Shown here: positions 51,656-59,526 of the stretch, one piece after another
How the letters are laid out: each line of letters opens with the position of its first letter
Position numbering within the stretch: the first letter of the stretch is position 1
Source: Silvibacterium dinghuense
GTDB taxonomy: Bacteria > Acidobacteriota > Terriglobia > Terriglobales > Acidobacteriaceae
Length of the DNA stretch: 64,000 bases
Assembly: GCF_004123295.1 (NCBI RefSeq)
Contig: NZ_SDMK01000001.1
Coordinates: 1,116,001 to 1,180,000 of the forward strand
Direction of reading: 5' to 3'
The notes under the pieces: generated by a model
Told to the model about the DNA's origin: nothing
Seen by the model: only the letters and a program-made list of their open reading frames with translations
The model's database searches: none
Translations under genes and position numbers: made by a program

Positions 51656-52186
51656 CTACAAATCCTGCGGACCGCTGCCCAACTCTGGCACCGGTTCCTG
51701 CAGCAGACCGTGCAGGTTCAGATGGCGCGTGTACATGGCCAGCTCTCCGGCCGGCGTCCTCGGCCACTGCTCCTGTGGCCGGTCCCAGTAGAGTTCCACA
51801 CCATTTTCATCGGGATCGCGCAGGTAGAGCGCCTCGCTCACGCCATGGTCCGCTGCGCCATCGAGAGCGATGCCCGCCTGCAGTACCCGGCGCAACACCT
51901 CGGCCAGCGCGGCCCGCGTGGGATAGAGAATTGCCGTGTGATAAAGCCCGGTCGTGCCCATTGGAGGCGGTGAACCTCCCAGGCTCTCCCAGGTATTCAG
52001 GCCAATGTGGTGGTGATACCCGCCAACCGAGAGAAAGGCGGCCTGCGAGCCAAAGCGCTGCATCACCTCGAGCCCCAGCACGCCGGAATAGAAGCGCACC
52101 GAGCGCTCCAGATCCGCAACCTTCAGGTGGACATGCCCGATCCGCACCCGCGGATCGGCTTTGTAAAGCGGCGACTGCTCACTCAT
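51656..52186 (-). CDS. VOC-family protein (glyoxalase/bleomycin resistance/extradiol dioxygenase superfamily)
   Basis: A 176-residue protein with one N-terminal VOC module (VRIGHVHLKVADLERSVRFYSGVLGLEVMQRFGSQAAFLSVGGYHHHIGLNTW) and a second half (GLYHTAILYPTRAALAEVLRRVLQAGIALDGAADHGVSEALYLRDPDENGVELYWDRP). The metal-ligand pattern H, H and E is present (GHVHLKV, LYHTAIL, NGVELYWD). It resembles catechol-2,3-dioxygenase-like CatE/YfiE proteins. Substrate unknown. It is convergent with the DUF2007 gene. Confidence 0.9.
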   Translation of the reverse strand: MSEQSPLYKADPRVRIGHVHLKVADLERSVRFYSGVLGLEVMQRFGSQAAFLSVGGYHHHIGLNTWESLGGSPPPMGTTGLYHTAILYPTRAALAEVLRRVLQAGIALDGAADHGVSEALYLRDPDENGVELYWDRPQEQWPRTPAGELAMYTRHLNLHGLLQEPVPELGSGPQDL

Positions 52187-52214
52187 TCCACCACTCTACC
52201 GGCAAATTTGCCGC

Positions 52215-52247
52215 AAAAAGCCAGAGGGCGCGGAATCGTCCGCGCCC
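52215..52247 (-). terminator. terminator after rplT (minus strand)
   Basis: GGGCGCGGA / TCCGCGCCC (52226-52234 and 52239-52247, loop ATCG). On the minus strand it is followed within six bases by TTTTT (52219-52215). It lies 33 bp downstream of the rplT stop and close to the VOC gene start. Confidence 0.75.
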
Positions 52248-52280
52248 TTCATGGCCTGTTGCTGCACGTTGGTGAATGTT

Positions 52281-52652
52281 TTAGGCTGCTGCCTGCTCGC
52301 CGAGGGCGGCCTTGGCCTGGCCCACCAGCGCCGTAAAGGCGGCTGCGTCGTTGATCGCGATCTCGGACAGCATCTTGCGGTCCAGCTCCACGCCGGCCTT
52401 CTTCAGGCCGTTGATCAGCTGCGAATAGCTGATGTTGTTCAGCTTGGCCGCGGCGTTGATGCGCACGATCCACAGGGAGCGGTATTGGCGCTTCTTCTGC
52501 TTACGGCCGCTGTAGGCAAACTTCAGGCCGCGCTCGACGGCTTCCTGGGCTGCCTGGTAGAGCTTTGATTTGGTGAGGAAATAACCACTCGCCCGCTTAA
52601 GAATCTTTTTGCGGCGATCACTGCGCTTTGTTCCACGTTTGACGCGGGGCAT
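52281..52652 (-). CDS. rplT: 50S ribosomal protein L20
   Basis: A 123-residue ribosomal protein. [20 protein letters not shown], then a basic helix and [39 protein letters not shown], is diagnostic of bL20. It binds 23S rRNA early in 50S assembly and in many bacteria represses its own operon. The gene follows rpmI with an unusually long 163 bp spacer. Confidence 0.97.
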   Translation of the reverse strand: MPRVKRGTKRSDRRKKILKRASGYFLTKSKLYQAAQEAVERGLKFAYSGRKQKKRQYRSLWIVRINAAAKLNNISYSQLINGLKKAGVELDRKMLSEIAINDAAAFTALVGQAKAALGEQAAA

Positions 52653-52815
52653 TGCTTGTTCTCCGTTTCAATTTCGGTTGCGCGGCTGAAGGCAGGGAAC
52701 GCTGGTTCCGGAACCTCTTCACTCGCTGGGTGATCCTGATCTCTCGTGTGCTCTGTTCCGAACACCCGGGGGCCCTTTACCGCCGGCCCATGCATCGCTT
52801 AAAAAGCGGTGCAGA
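52653..52815. other. 163 bp spacer between rpmI and rplT
   Basis: The spacer is long for this operon. On the minus-strand transcript it contains GGTTCCGGAACC and other short inverted repeats, for instance near 52700-52720. It could be an L20-binding autoregulatory region or simply a diverged intergenic segment. No gene is seen. Confidence 0.4.
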
Positions 52816-53013
52816 TCAGGCGTAAGGGATCATGCGTGCGACCTTCGCGTGGTCGGCATCCGAGACCAGGGCGGCATGGCCCAGCTTGCGCTTGGTCTTG
52901 GTTTCCTTCGACGTGAGGATGTGACGCATCTTCGACTGACCGCGGACGATCTTGCCCGTGCCAGTCTTCTTGAAGCGCTTCGCGGCGCCTTTATGGGTCT
53001 TCAATTTGGGCAT
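52816..53013 (-). CDS. rpmI: 50S ribosomal protein L35
   Basis: A 65-residue ribosomal protein: [20 protein letters not shown] then [45 protein letters not shown], the bL35 signature. It is transcribed towards rplT. infC, which usually precedes rpmI, is not adjacent; the upstream neighbour is a large lipoprotein gene on the same strand. Confidence 0.97.
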   Translation of the reverse strand: MPKLKTHKGAAKRFKKTGTGKIVRGQSKMRHILTSKETKTKRKLGHAALVSDADHAKVARMIPYA

Positions 53014-53105
53014 GGTTATCCTGCTTGAAAAAAACGTGCGTGCAACATCAACCAGTATAGGGGAATCGGGCCGGATTCGCCAATATTCTGAGCATAAATG
53101 CCCCT

Positions 53106-53151
53106 AAACGCGCGGTGCGGAGAGCCTGCAGGCTCTCCGCACCGCGCGTTT
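53106..53151 (-). terminator. 46 bp perfect palindrome, probable terminator of the TIG lipoprotein gene
   Basis: The arms of 23 bp mirror exactly around the CTGCAG centre (53126-53131), starting AAACGCGCGG and ending CCGCGCGTTT. It starts 12 bp after the lipoprotein stop codon, between it and rpmI. On the minus strand the hairpin carries only a short UUU tail before AGGGGC, so it is strong in stem but weak in U-tract. Confidence 0.7.
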
Positions 53152-53163
53152 GACTGCATCCAG

Positions 53164-56100
53164 CTACTGTACGGTTACCGTCAGCGTATTCGAGGCCTCC
53201 GAGCCCGGGTTGGCCGAGCCTAGCGTCACCGTCGCGGCCGTGGCCACGTCCGAGGCCGGGATGGCGACCGTCACCTCAGTCGAACTAACCCAGGTGGTCG
53301 TCCGCGCCGCGCCGCCCCAGGTCACCGTCGTGCCGGGCAGAAAGCCCGAGCCCGTCACGGTGAGGACCTGGTTGCCGCTGCCCTTGGTGATCGTGCTCGC
53401 GCTCACCGAGCTGAGCGTCGGCGCGGAATTGGCCACCGCCTCGGCCGGCAGCACGAAGGGGCCGCGTAGCAGCAGGATCTGCGTCGTCGGGTTCCCCGAG
53501 CTGTCCTGGCTGGGCAGCAGGTAGGCCAGCCCGTCCTGCCCCCAACGTGTGCCGGAGGTGAGCGAGCTCGCGCTCAGGGGAAGCTGCAGCTGCGTGCTCA
53601 GCGTGTAGGACCGCGTATCGAAGCGCTGCAGATACATGCCCAGCGGCTGGTAGCCGGAGAGCGCCCCGGCGAATGCCGCGTGCTCCACCTGGTACGGCGT
53701 GAAGCCGTAGGTCGTCGTGTAGGTCGACGAGGTATAGCTCGTGGTCAGCGGCAGCACGGCCACCTGCGACGGAGGGGTGGTGGAAGGATTGACGATGCCT
53801 CCTGCCCCGCCGAAGACCAGCCCGTCGTCATAGGCGATCCGTCCGCTGAAGCCGCCCATGCCGTCCAGCGTCGTGCCATCCACCAGCGTCACGCCGCTAG
53901 CGTCGATGGTGAAGCGGTAAAGCTCGGCCCCGGTGGTATCCGAATCGTAGGCATAGAAATGCGTGGCGTCGGCGAAAACCGGGTGATCGCCGCTGTAGCC
54001 GCCGACGATCTTGCTGCGCAATGTGCCGGTTGATCCCGAGATGTCAAGGATCCCGATGCCGTCAAAGGAATCGTCTTCGACCGCCAGGCTGGAATCCGTG
54101 CCGGGGACGGTGGCGATCGCCTCGGCCGCTGCCTGCCCGCTAGTGCCGTATTCCGTGATCGGGGGCAGCGGCACAGTCAGGTCCAGCGCCTGGGTCAGAA
54201 GATTGAAGCGTCCCAGGCTCTTGGCTCCGCTCAGGCCGATGTACATGTAGTTGCCGTCGCTGGTCTCCGAGAGCAGGTTCGGCTCACTGCCCACCGTGAC
54301 CGGCGTGCCCACCGCACCGGTCGTCGGATCGACCGCGACGATGCTGTTGCCGGTGAGCTGCTGCGAGGTGCTGGGCAGCACCGCGTAGAGCTTCCGGGTA
54401 AAGCCGTCGTAGGCGATGGCGTTGGCCGGCACGTTCACCAGCTGGTAGGTGGAGAACGGCAGCACGCTCGAAGTGCCGCCGCCGGGCGCGCCGGTCTCGA
54501 CCGAGACCAGCGCGTAGCCGATGGCCGAAATCGACGTAGCCGGAACGCTCGCCGTCAACTGGCCGCTGCTCACGTAGGTTGTGGTCAGCGCCGTGCCGTT
54601 CCACAGCACCGTCGAAGACGAGGTGAAGCCCTCACCGTCCACGGTCAGCGTGAAGCTGTTCGAACCGGCCTGCACCGCGGCCGGCACCAGCTGCGTCGCC
54701 ACCGGCGAGGCGGCATAGTCGCTGCCCGTCGCCGTCACCGTGGCGTTCGCCTGGTTGTTGGAGGTATTCGGATCGTAGCTCACCGAGGAGAGTGTCGCCG
54801 AAGCCTCGAGCGCGCCTGCAGCGGTCGGCGTCGCGCTCACCGCCATCGTCGCGCTGGCGCCGCTGGCCAGCGTGCCCAGGTCGCAGTAGTACACGCCCGC
54901 ACCGCTGCAGCTGCCTGCGGAGGCCGTGGCCGTGCCGGCAATCACGCCCTCCGGCAGCGTCACGGTCGCCACTACGCCCGTGGCCGCATTCGGACCGTTG
55001 TTCGTCACCGTCACGGTATAGCTCAGGGCCGTGCCGGTGGTCGCGCTGGCCGGCGCCGACATGCTCACCGCCACATCCGCCGGCGTGCTGCTGTTGTCCT
55101 TCACAATCGACCCCTTGAAGACCAGAAGCTGGCTGGCGGTGTGCAGCGCCAGGCCATCCGTTCCCCAGCGGATCAGGTCCACCGGCGTGTAGCCCAGGCT
55201 GGCGATCGGCAGGGTCGCGATCGGGTCGTAGGTCGTCTCGTTGTAGGAGACGATCTCCGACGCCGTGCTGGTGTAGGAGGTAGGCGTGATCCATGCCGTA
55301 TTCAGCGAGGAGTCGGAGATGATCGGGCCGATGGCGGCCTGCGCCGTCGTGCTCGAGCTGGACGTAGTCGTCGAGAACTGCCCGGCCTGTTCGCCGGTGC
55401 TGGCGTTGTAGACCAGCCCCTCGGGAACGTAAAGCAGGCCGTTGTCATACTGCAGCGTCGAGCCGCCGGTCCCGGCCCCGATCTGCTTGGCCGCGCTCAC
55501 GCCGGTGGAGTCGATCGTCAACTGGTAGAGATAGCCGCCGACGGCATTCGACATGGCATAGAGCGTCGAAGCCGAGCTGCCGAAGGCAATCGCCCCGACA
55601 TTGCTCACAAAGTACGTCGAGAGCCCGGAGCTGGCGCTGGTGTTGGCCCGCGCCACGCCCGCGTCATACACCGTAACCACGCCGGCCGTGGTGTAGACCG
55701 CGACCGAACCGGCCGCGACCGGCACCGGGGCAAAGCTCAGCGCCGTGTACGGCGGGTTATACACACCCGAACCGCCGCCGAGTGTGACCGGCGTTCCCAC
55801 CGAGTCTGCCGTCAGGTCCACCTGTACGAACGCGCCCGCGCCGTCGAGACCAACGAACAGCTCGGTCCCGTCCGTCGAGAGCGCCATCCGGTTCGGGTTG
55901 CTGCCGACAAAGATGGTCTTCTCGATCACGCCGGTCGTCGGGTCAATGGCCACCACGCTGTTGCCCAGCCCGGCTCCCATCGAGCCCGGCACCGAGGCAT
56001 AGATCAGCCCGTCGGTCGCGCGGTAGACGATGTCGTTCGTCTGGAGGGCGAGATAGGTATCAAAAGGCTGCGCTGCCGGCGCCGTCGTGCTCTCCGGGCT

Positions 56101-57261
56101 CATCACGCCGATCGAGGCATTCACGAAGCCGGCCAGGCTGGCAGCCGGAATCACCGCCGTCAGCTCGCCACTGCCCACGTAGGTTGTAGTCAGCGCGGTG
56201 CCGTTCCAGGTGATCGCGGAATCCTTGTAGAAGCTCTGGCCGCCGTAGGTCGTCACCGTGATCGTCGTGTCCGGGCTGCCGGCCGGCACCAGGCTGGGGC
56301 TCACCGTGATGGTGCCCGCGGTGCTGGCGGCGTTCACCGTCATCAGCCCCGCGTTCGAGGAGATGACCGGCGAGCCGGGATTGCTCACCACGAAGCTGAC
56401 CGTGCCCGTCTTCGCCATCAGGCTTGCCGGCAGGGTCGCGATGATCTGGCTTGTGCTCTGGCTGCTGATCGTCAACGCCTGGCCGTTGGCCTGCAGCGTC
56501 GCGTTGCCCTCAAAGCCGCTGCCGCCCACGTAGACGGTCTGCGCCGCGCTGCCCGCGGTCACCGAGGTCGGTGAGATGCCGCTGATCGTCGGCGTGGTCG
56601 CCAGGATCGTCAGGCCGACCGGGGTGGTCGGATCGATGCCCGGGTTCTGGACCGAGAGATTGCTGGTGCCGCCGTTGGCCGTGTCCGCCGCGGTCAGCGC
56701 CACCTGCAGGGTGCTGTTGTTCACGTAGGTCGTCGCGTGGACCGCGCCGTTCCAGAGCACCTTCGAGTTGCCCTCGAAGCCGCTGCCGCTCACCGTCACC
56801 GTGGCGGCCGCGCCCGCGGTCACACTCGCGGGCGAGATCGAGGAAACCGTCGGCGTGGGCACCGAGATGCTGTAGGACTGCACGGCCGAAGTGCCGCCGC
56901 CGGGGGCAGGATTGGTCACCGAGATTGCAGCGCTTCCATCGAAAACCAAAAGAGAGGCCGGCACACTGGCCGTCAGCGAGGTCGCGCTTGCGTAGGTCGT
57001 CGTCAACGCGGTCGAGTTGAAGTTCACCACCGAGGAACTGAGGAAGCCCGTGCCCGTGATCGTCAGCGTCTCTGCTGCGGAACCAGCCACTACGCTCGAA
57101 GGAGAGATCGAGGTCACTGATGGCTTGGGGTTGGTGCTGGAAGTCCCTGAAGAGGGTGGCGTCGAGGTCGTAGTCGAACCTCCGCCCGCGCATCCGGCAA
57201 TCACAAGGAAGACAGAGAGAGAAAGAACAGGCAGAAACCTACGCAAACAAGCGACGTACAA
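53164..57261 (-). CDS. very large lipoprotein with repeated IPT/TIG domains and two propeller-like regions
   Basis: A ~1365-residue exported lipoprotein. The signal peptide ends in the lipobox VIAGC (SLSVFLVIAGCAGGGSTTT). Six TIG-like domains start with motifs such as PSVTSISPSSVVAGSAAETLTITGTGF, PTVSSISPASVTAG, PTISGISPTSVTAG and PTLSSVSASTITKG. Between the fourth and fifth is a propeller-like region (~370-750: GNSVVAIDPTTGVIEKTIFVG) followed by a DUF11 module (DVAVSMSAPASATTGTALSYTVTVTNNGPNAATGVVATV). A second propeller region (GNSIVAVDPTTGAVGTPVTVG) follows the fifth. The chosen start is TTG 57261, with GGAGG four bases upstream, since the frame upstream makes too long an n-region. Likely a cell-surface binding or adhesion protein. 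Confidence 0.85.
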   Translation of the reverse strand: MYVACLRRFLPVLSLSVFLVIAGCAGGGSTTTSTPPSSGTSSTNPKPSVTSISPSSVVAGSAAETLTITGTGFLSSSVVNFNSTALTTTYASATSLTASVPASLLVFDGSAAISVTNPAPGGGTSAVQSYSISVPTPTVSSISPASVTAGAAATVTVSGSGFEGNSKVLWNGAVHATTYVNNSTLQVALTAADTANGGTSNLSVQNPGIDPTTPVGLTILATTPTISGISPTSVTAGSAAQTVYVGGSGFEGNATLQANGQALTISSQSTSQIIATLPASLMAKTGTVSFVVSNPGSPVISSNAGLMTVNAASTAGTITVSPSLVPAGSPDTTITVTTYGGQSFYKDSAITWNGTALTTTYVGSGELTAVIPAASLAGFVNASIGVMSPESTTAPAAQPFDTYLALQTNDIVYRATDGLIYASVPGSMGAGLGNSVVAIDPTTGVIEKTIFVGSNPNRMALSTDGTELFVGLDGAGAFVQVDLTADSVGTPVTLGGGSGVYNPPYTALSFAPVPVAAGSVAVYTTAGVVTVYDAGVARANTSASSGLSTYFVSNVGAIAFGSSASTLYAMSNAVGGYLYQLTIDSTGVSAAKQIGAGTGGSTLQYDNGLLYVPEGLVYNASTGEQAGQFSTTTSSSSTTAQAAIGPIISDSSLNTAWITPTSYTSTASEIVSYNETTYDPIATLPIASLGYTPVDLIRWGTDGLALHTASQLLVFKGSIVKDNSSTPADVAVSMSAPASATTGTALSYTVTVTNNGPNAATGVVATVTLPEGVIAGTATASAGSCSGAGVYYCDLGTLASGASATMAVSATPTAAGALEASATLSSVSYDPNTSNNQANATVTATGSDYAASPVATQLVPAAVQAGSNSFTLTVDGEGFTSSSTVLWNGTALTTTYVSSGQLTASVPATSISAIGYALVSVETGAPGGGTSSVLPFSTYQLVNVPANAIAYDGFTRKLYAVLPSTSQQLTGNSIVAVDPTTGAVGTPVTVGSEPNLLSETSDGNYMYIGLSGAKSLGRFNLLTQALDLTVPLPPITEYGTSGQAAAEAIATVPGTDSSLAVEDDSFDGIGILDISGSTGTLRSKIVGGYSGDHPVFADATHFYAYDSDTTGAELYRFTIDASGVTLVDGTTLDGMGGFSGRIAYDDGLVFGGAGGIVNPSTTPPSQVAVLPLTTSYTSSTYTTTYGFTPYQVEHAAFAGALSGYQPLGMYLQRFDTRSYTLSTQLQLPLSASSLTSGTRWGQDGLAYLLPSQDSSGNPTTQILLLRGPFVLPAEAVANSAPTLSSVSASTITKGSGNQVLTVTGSGFLPGTTVTWGGAARTTTWVSSTEVTVAIPASDVATAATVTLGSANPGSEASNTLTVTVQ

Positions 57262-57591
57262 GGGGCCTCCAACGACAAAACCGTGGCATGAATTCTGAGA
57301 CTGCACTGGAACAATGCTGAGGACCGATCAAGGAGGGGGGTCGAGTCGGGGTGATGAAAGAATAAAACCGCAGGAGGATCTGTCAACTCAATTTCCTACG
57401 AATCTGGCAGCGCTTACTTTAGCCCTCATGAACAGCCGGGAAGATGCCGGTTTTCAAATGAACTGGGACTGTTAAGAGTAATCGCATCCCGTCCTCCAAT
57501 CCCTTCATCTTCTTTCTGTTTTTTTCTAAGACCACGCCCCCGACAGAGATGTATGCTGACTCGCTGCGCCGTGCTATGCTTCCGTCCACTC

Positions 57592-58104
57592 ATGGCCGCG
57601 ACTTCCAGTACGATGCCTGCCTCGCTGCAGGCCGATTTCCCTGTCGCCCATCCCCCTGCCAGCGACCCGATCCTCAACCGCCTCGAAGACCAGATTGGCT
57701 GGTATGACCGCAAGAGCCGCAGCGCGCAGCGTGTCTTCAAGCGCATCAAGGTGGTGGAGATTCTCGCCGCCGCGCTGATTCCCTTCCTCACCGGTCTGCG
57801 CCTCCCTGAAGTGGCCATGATTGCCGGCGGGCTGGGCGTGCTCATCACTATTCTTGAGGGCATCCTGCACCTGAACCAGTACCAGCAGAACTGGACGATG
57901 TATCGCGCCACCTGCGAAGCCCTGAAGCACGAGAAATACACCTTTCTCGCCCTCGCCGGCCCTTACGCCACGGCCCCCAACCCGCGCTGCCTGCTCGCCG
58001 AGCGCATCGAGTCCACCGTCTCCCAGGAACACGCGCAGTGGTCCTCCTTCCAGCAGCAGGGGAACCAGCGCGCGCCGCAGAAGCCGGGCGCCGAATCCGC
58101 ATAG
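57592..58104 (+). CDS. DUF4231-like two-helix membrane protein (SLATT-type)
   Basis: A 170-residue protein. Residues ~20-120 hold a helix with WYDRKSRSAQRVFKRIKVVEILAAALIPFLTGLRLPEVAMIAGGLGVLITILEGILHLNQYQQNWTMYRATCEALKHEKYTFLALAGPYA, with two adjacent transmembrane helices. This is the DUF4231 layout, a relative of the SLATT (SMODS/SLOG-associating two-TM effector) domains. The start is uncertain because no strong ribosome site is visible. It converges with a TIR protein 31 bp away. Confidence 0.75.
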   Translation: MAATSSTMPASLQADFPVAHPPASDPILNRLEDQIGWYDRKSRSAQRVFKRIKVVEILAAALIPFLTGLRLPEVAMIAGGLGVLITILEGILHLNQYQQNWTMYRATCEALKHEKYTFLALAGPYATAPNPRCLLAERIESTVSQEHAQWSSFQQQGNQRAPQKPGAESA

Positions 58105-58135
58105 CGCGCAACGCTGCCAGTGTCTGTCAGGGACT

Positions 58136-59206
58136 TTAGGGCTCGCGCGAAAAGTCCACATCCGCGCGGTTGCGTTTCGACTGCCCGTCCACGGTCCAGC
58201 TGTTCTGGATTTCCATATTCAACAGCGCACCGGCGGGCCGCAAAGTCACGCGCGCTACGCGTTTGCCGGCCACGTCAGCCAGTGCCAGACGCGGCAGCCA
58301 GCGCGCCGTTCCTTCCCCTTCGACGAAGATGACCGGCTGCGTGCCCCAGCTGCACTCTCCCTGCGGGCAGTCTGCCAGCACCTCTACCTGGTAGGCGGGA
58401 TCGGTACCGGTGATGCGCAGCTCGACCGGCCCGTGGCCTCCGTTCTTCGCCCGGTTGCTGTGCCACGTACCTGCCAGACTGGCCGAGGGTGAGCCGGCCG
58501 CGGCTTTGGGAGCGGAAACAGCCTGCGAGGGAGCACCGGAAGCCGGAGCAGGCGCATGATTCCCCCCATGGAGCGCCATCCAGACAATGCCTGCGCCCAG
58601 CAACACGAAGACTGTGACACTTATGCCCAGAATCTGTGGCAGTTTCGATGGCGGCACAGGCGTCTGCCCCTGCGGTGCAACCGGAGGCGGAAGCTGCACG
58701 GGCACCGTGGCATGAACCGGCTGCGTCTCCGTGAGCCGGGTCGCCTCGACATAGGGTTTCAGGGCATCTACCAGCAGCTGCACATCGGAATTCCAGCGCG
58801 CGTGCGAGATCTCCACGCTGTTGCGATAGGCCAGTTCGCGAATCTCCTCGGGCAACTGTTCCGGGTGCGGCATGCGCGCATCATGCACCAGCACCGGGAT
58901 TACCGGGATGTTGCGGCGCAGCGCGGAGGAAACCTCCAGGCGCACGAAGTCATTCGGGTCGTCGAGCCTGCGTTGACCGGTGCTGCCGGTGATCGTCGCC
59001 CATTGCGGCCCGAGCATCACCAGGCACACGCCGCAGCCGGCTACGTTGTCATCGATCGCCTGACGAAAATCCACACCCGGCGCAATGCCGGCCACATCCA
59101 TAAAGACCGACTGGTCGCCGTAAGTCCGGACCAGATCGTCATAGAGCCGTCCCGCCTCGCCCTCCGAGTCGTCCCGGCGATAACTGATGAAGATCACGCG
59201 CTTCAT
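58136..59206 (-). CDS. TIR-domain protein with transmembrane segment
   Basis: A 356-residue protein. The N-terminal TIR domain (about residues 1-145: VIFISYRRDDSEGEAGRLYDDLVRTYGDQSVFMDVAGIAPGVDFRQAIDDNVAGCGVCLVMLGPQWATI ... DPNDFVRLEVSSALRRNIPVIPVLVHDARMP) has the ISYRR box and the E in the VRLEV region expected of NADase TIRs. A proline-rich linker and a transmembrane helix (ILGISVTVFVLLGAGIVWMAL, about 195-215) are followed by an extracytoplasmic or periplasmic ~130-residue domain (SLAGTWHSNRAKNGGHGPVELRITGTDPAYQVEVLADC). It may be an immunity or signalling protein. Function unproven. Confidence 0.85.
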   Translation of the reverse strand: MKRVIFISYRRDDSEGEAGRLYDDLVRTYGDQSVFMDVAGIAPGVDFRQAIDDNVAGCGVCLVMLGPQWATITGSTGQRRLDDPNDFVRLEVSSALRRNIPVIPVLVHDARMPHPEQLPEEIRELAYRNSVEISHARWNSDVQLLVDALKPYVEATRLTETQPVHATVPVQLPPPVAPQGQTPVPPSKLPQILGISVTVFVLLGAGIVWMALHGGNHAPAPASGAPSQAVSAPKAAAGSPSASLAGTWHSNRAKNGGHGPVELRITGTDPAYQVEVLADCPQGECSWGTQPVIFVEGEGTARWLPRLALADVAGKRVARVTLRPAGALLNMEIQNSWTVDGQSKRNRADVDFSREP

Positions 59207-59526
59207 CGTCTCTCCTCCAATGCGTACAGGTCAGGAGTCCGGCAGCGAAGCCAGGGGAGGCGCCGCGCACCCAGCATAGGCGGAACCGGCCGCTTCGGCA
59301 ATCCTCATCTGCCCGTGTTTGTGATTGACCGATCTCGTCTGCGCGGCAGGAGCGTTGCTCATCGGGCGATGAAGACTCGCGCCCCATGAAACTTTCCGTG
59401 CGGGCTTGAACTCCATTTCCAGATGTACGTCTATATCCATCAGAAACGTATGTCAGAGACACTTCAGCGGCGATATGCTCCGTAGAAGCCCAGCCGCGAG
59501 ATCGCTGACAACAGGAGTTCCTTTCG
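59207..59526. other. 320 bp intergenic region between the TIR gene and the CDO fusion gene
   Basis: No convincing gene was found. A short minus-strand frame (59231-59440, 69 codons) lacks a ribosome site and was not accepted. The region probably holds divergent promoters. I see no strong hairpins. Confidence 0.4.

Noticed and set aside
53106-53151. Recombination attachment site at the 46 bp palindrome
   Set aside because: No integrase or phage genes are nearby, and the position right after a stop codon fits a terminator better.
59231-59440. 69-codon minus-strand frame between the TIR gene and the CDO fusion gene
   Set aside because: No ribosome site and a composition without protein character; insufficient support.
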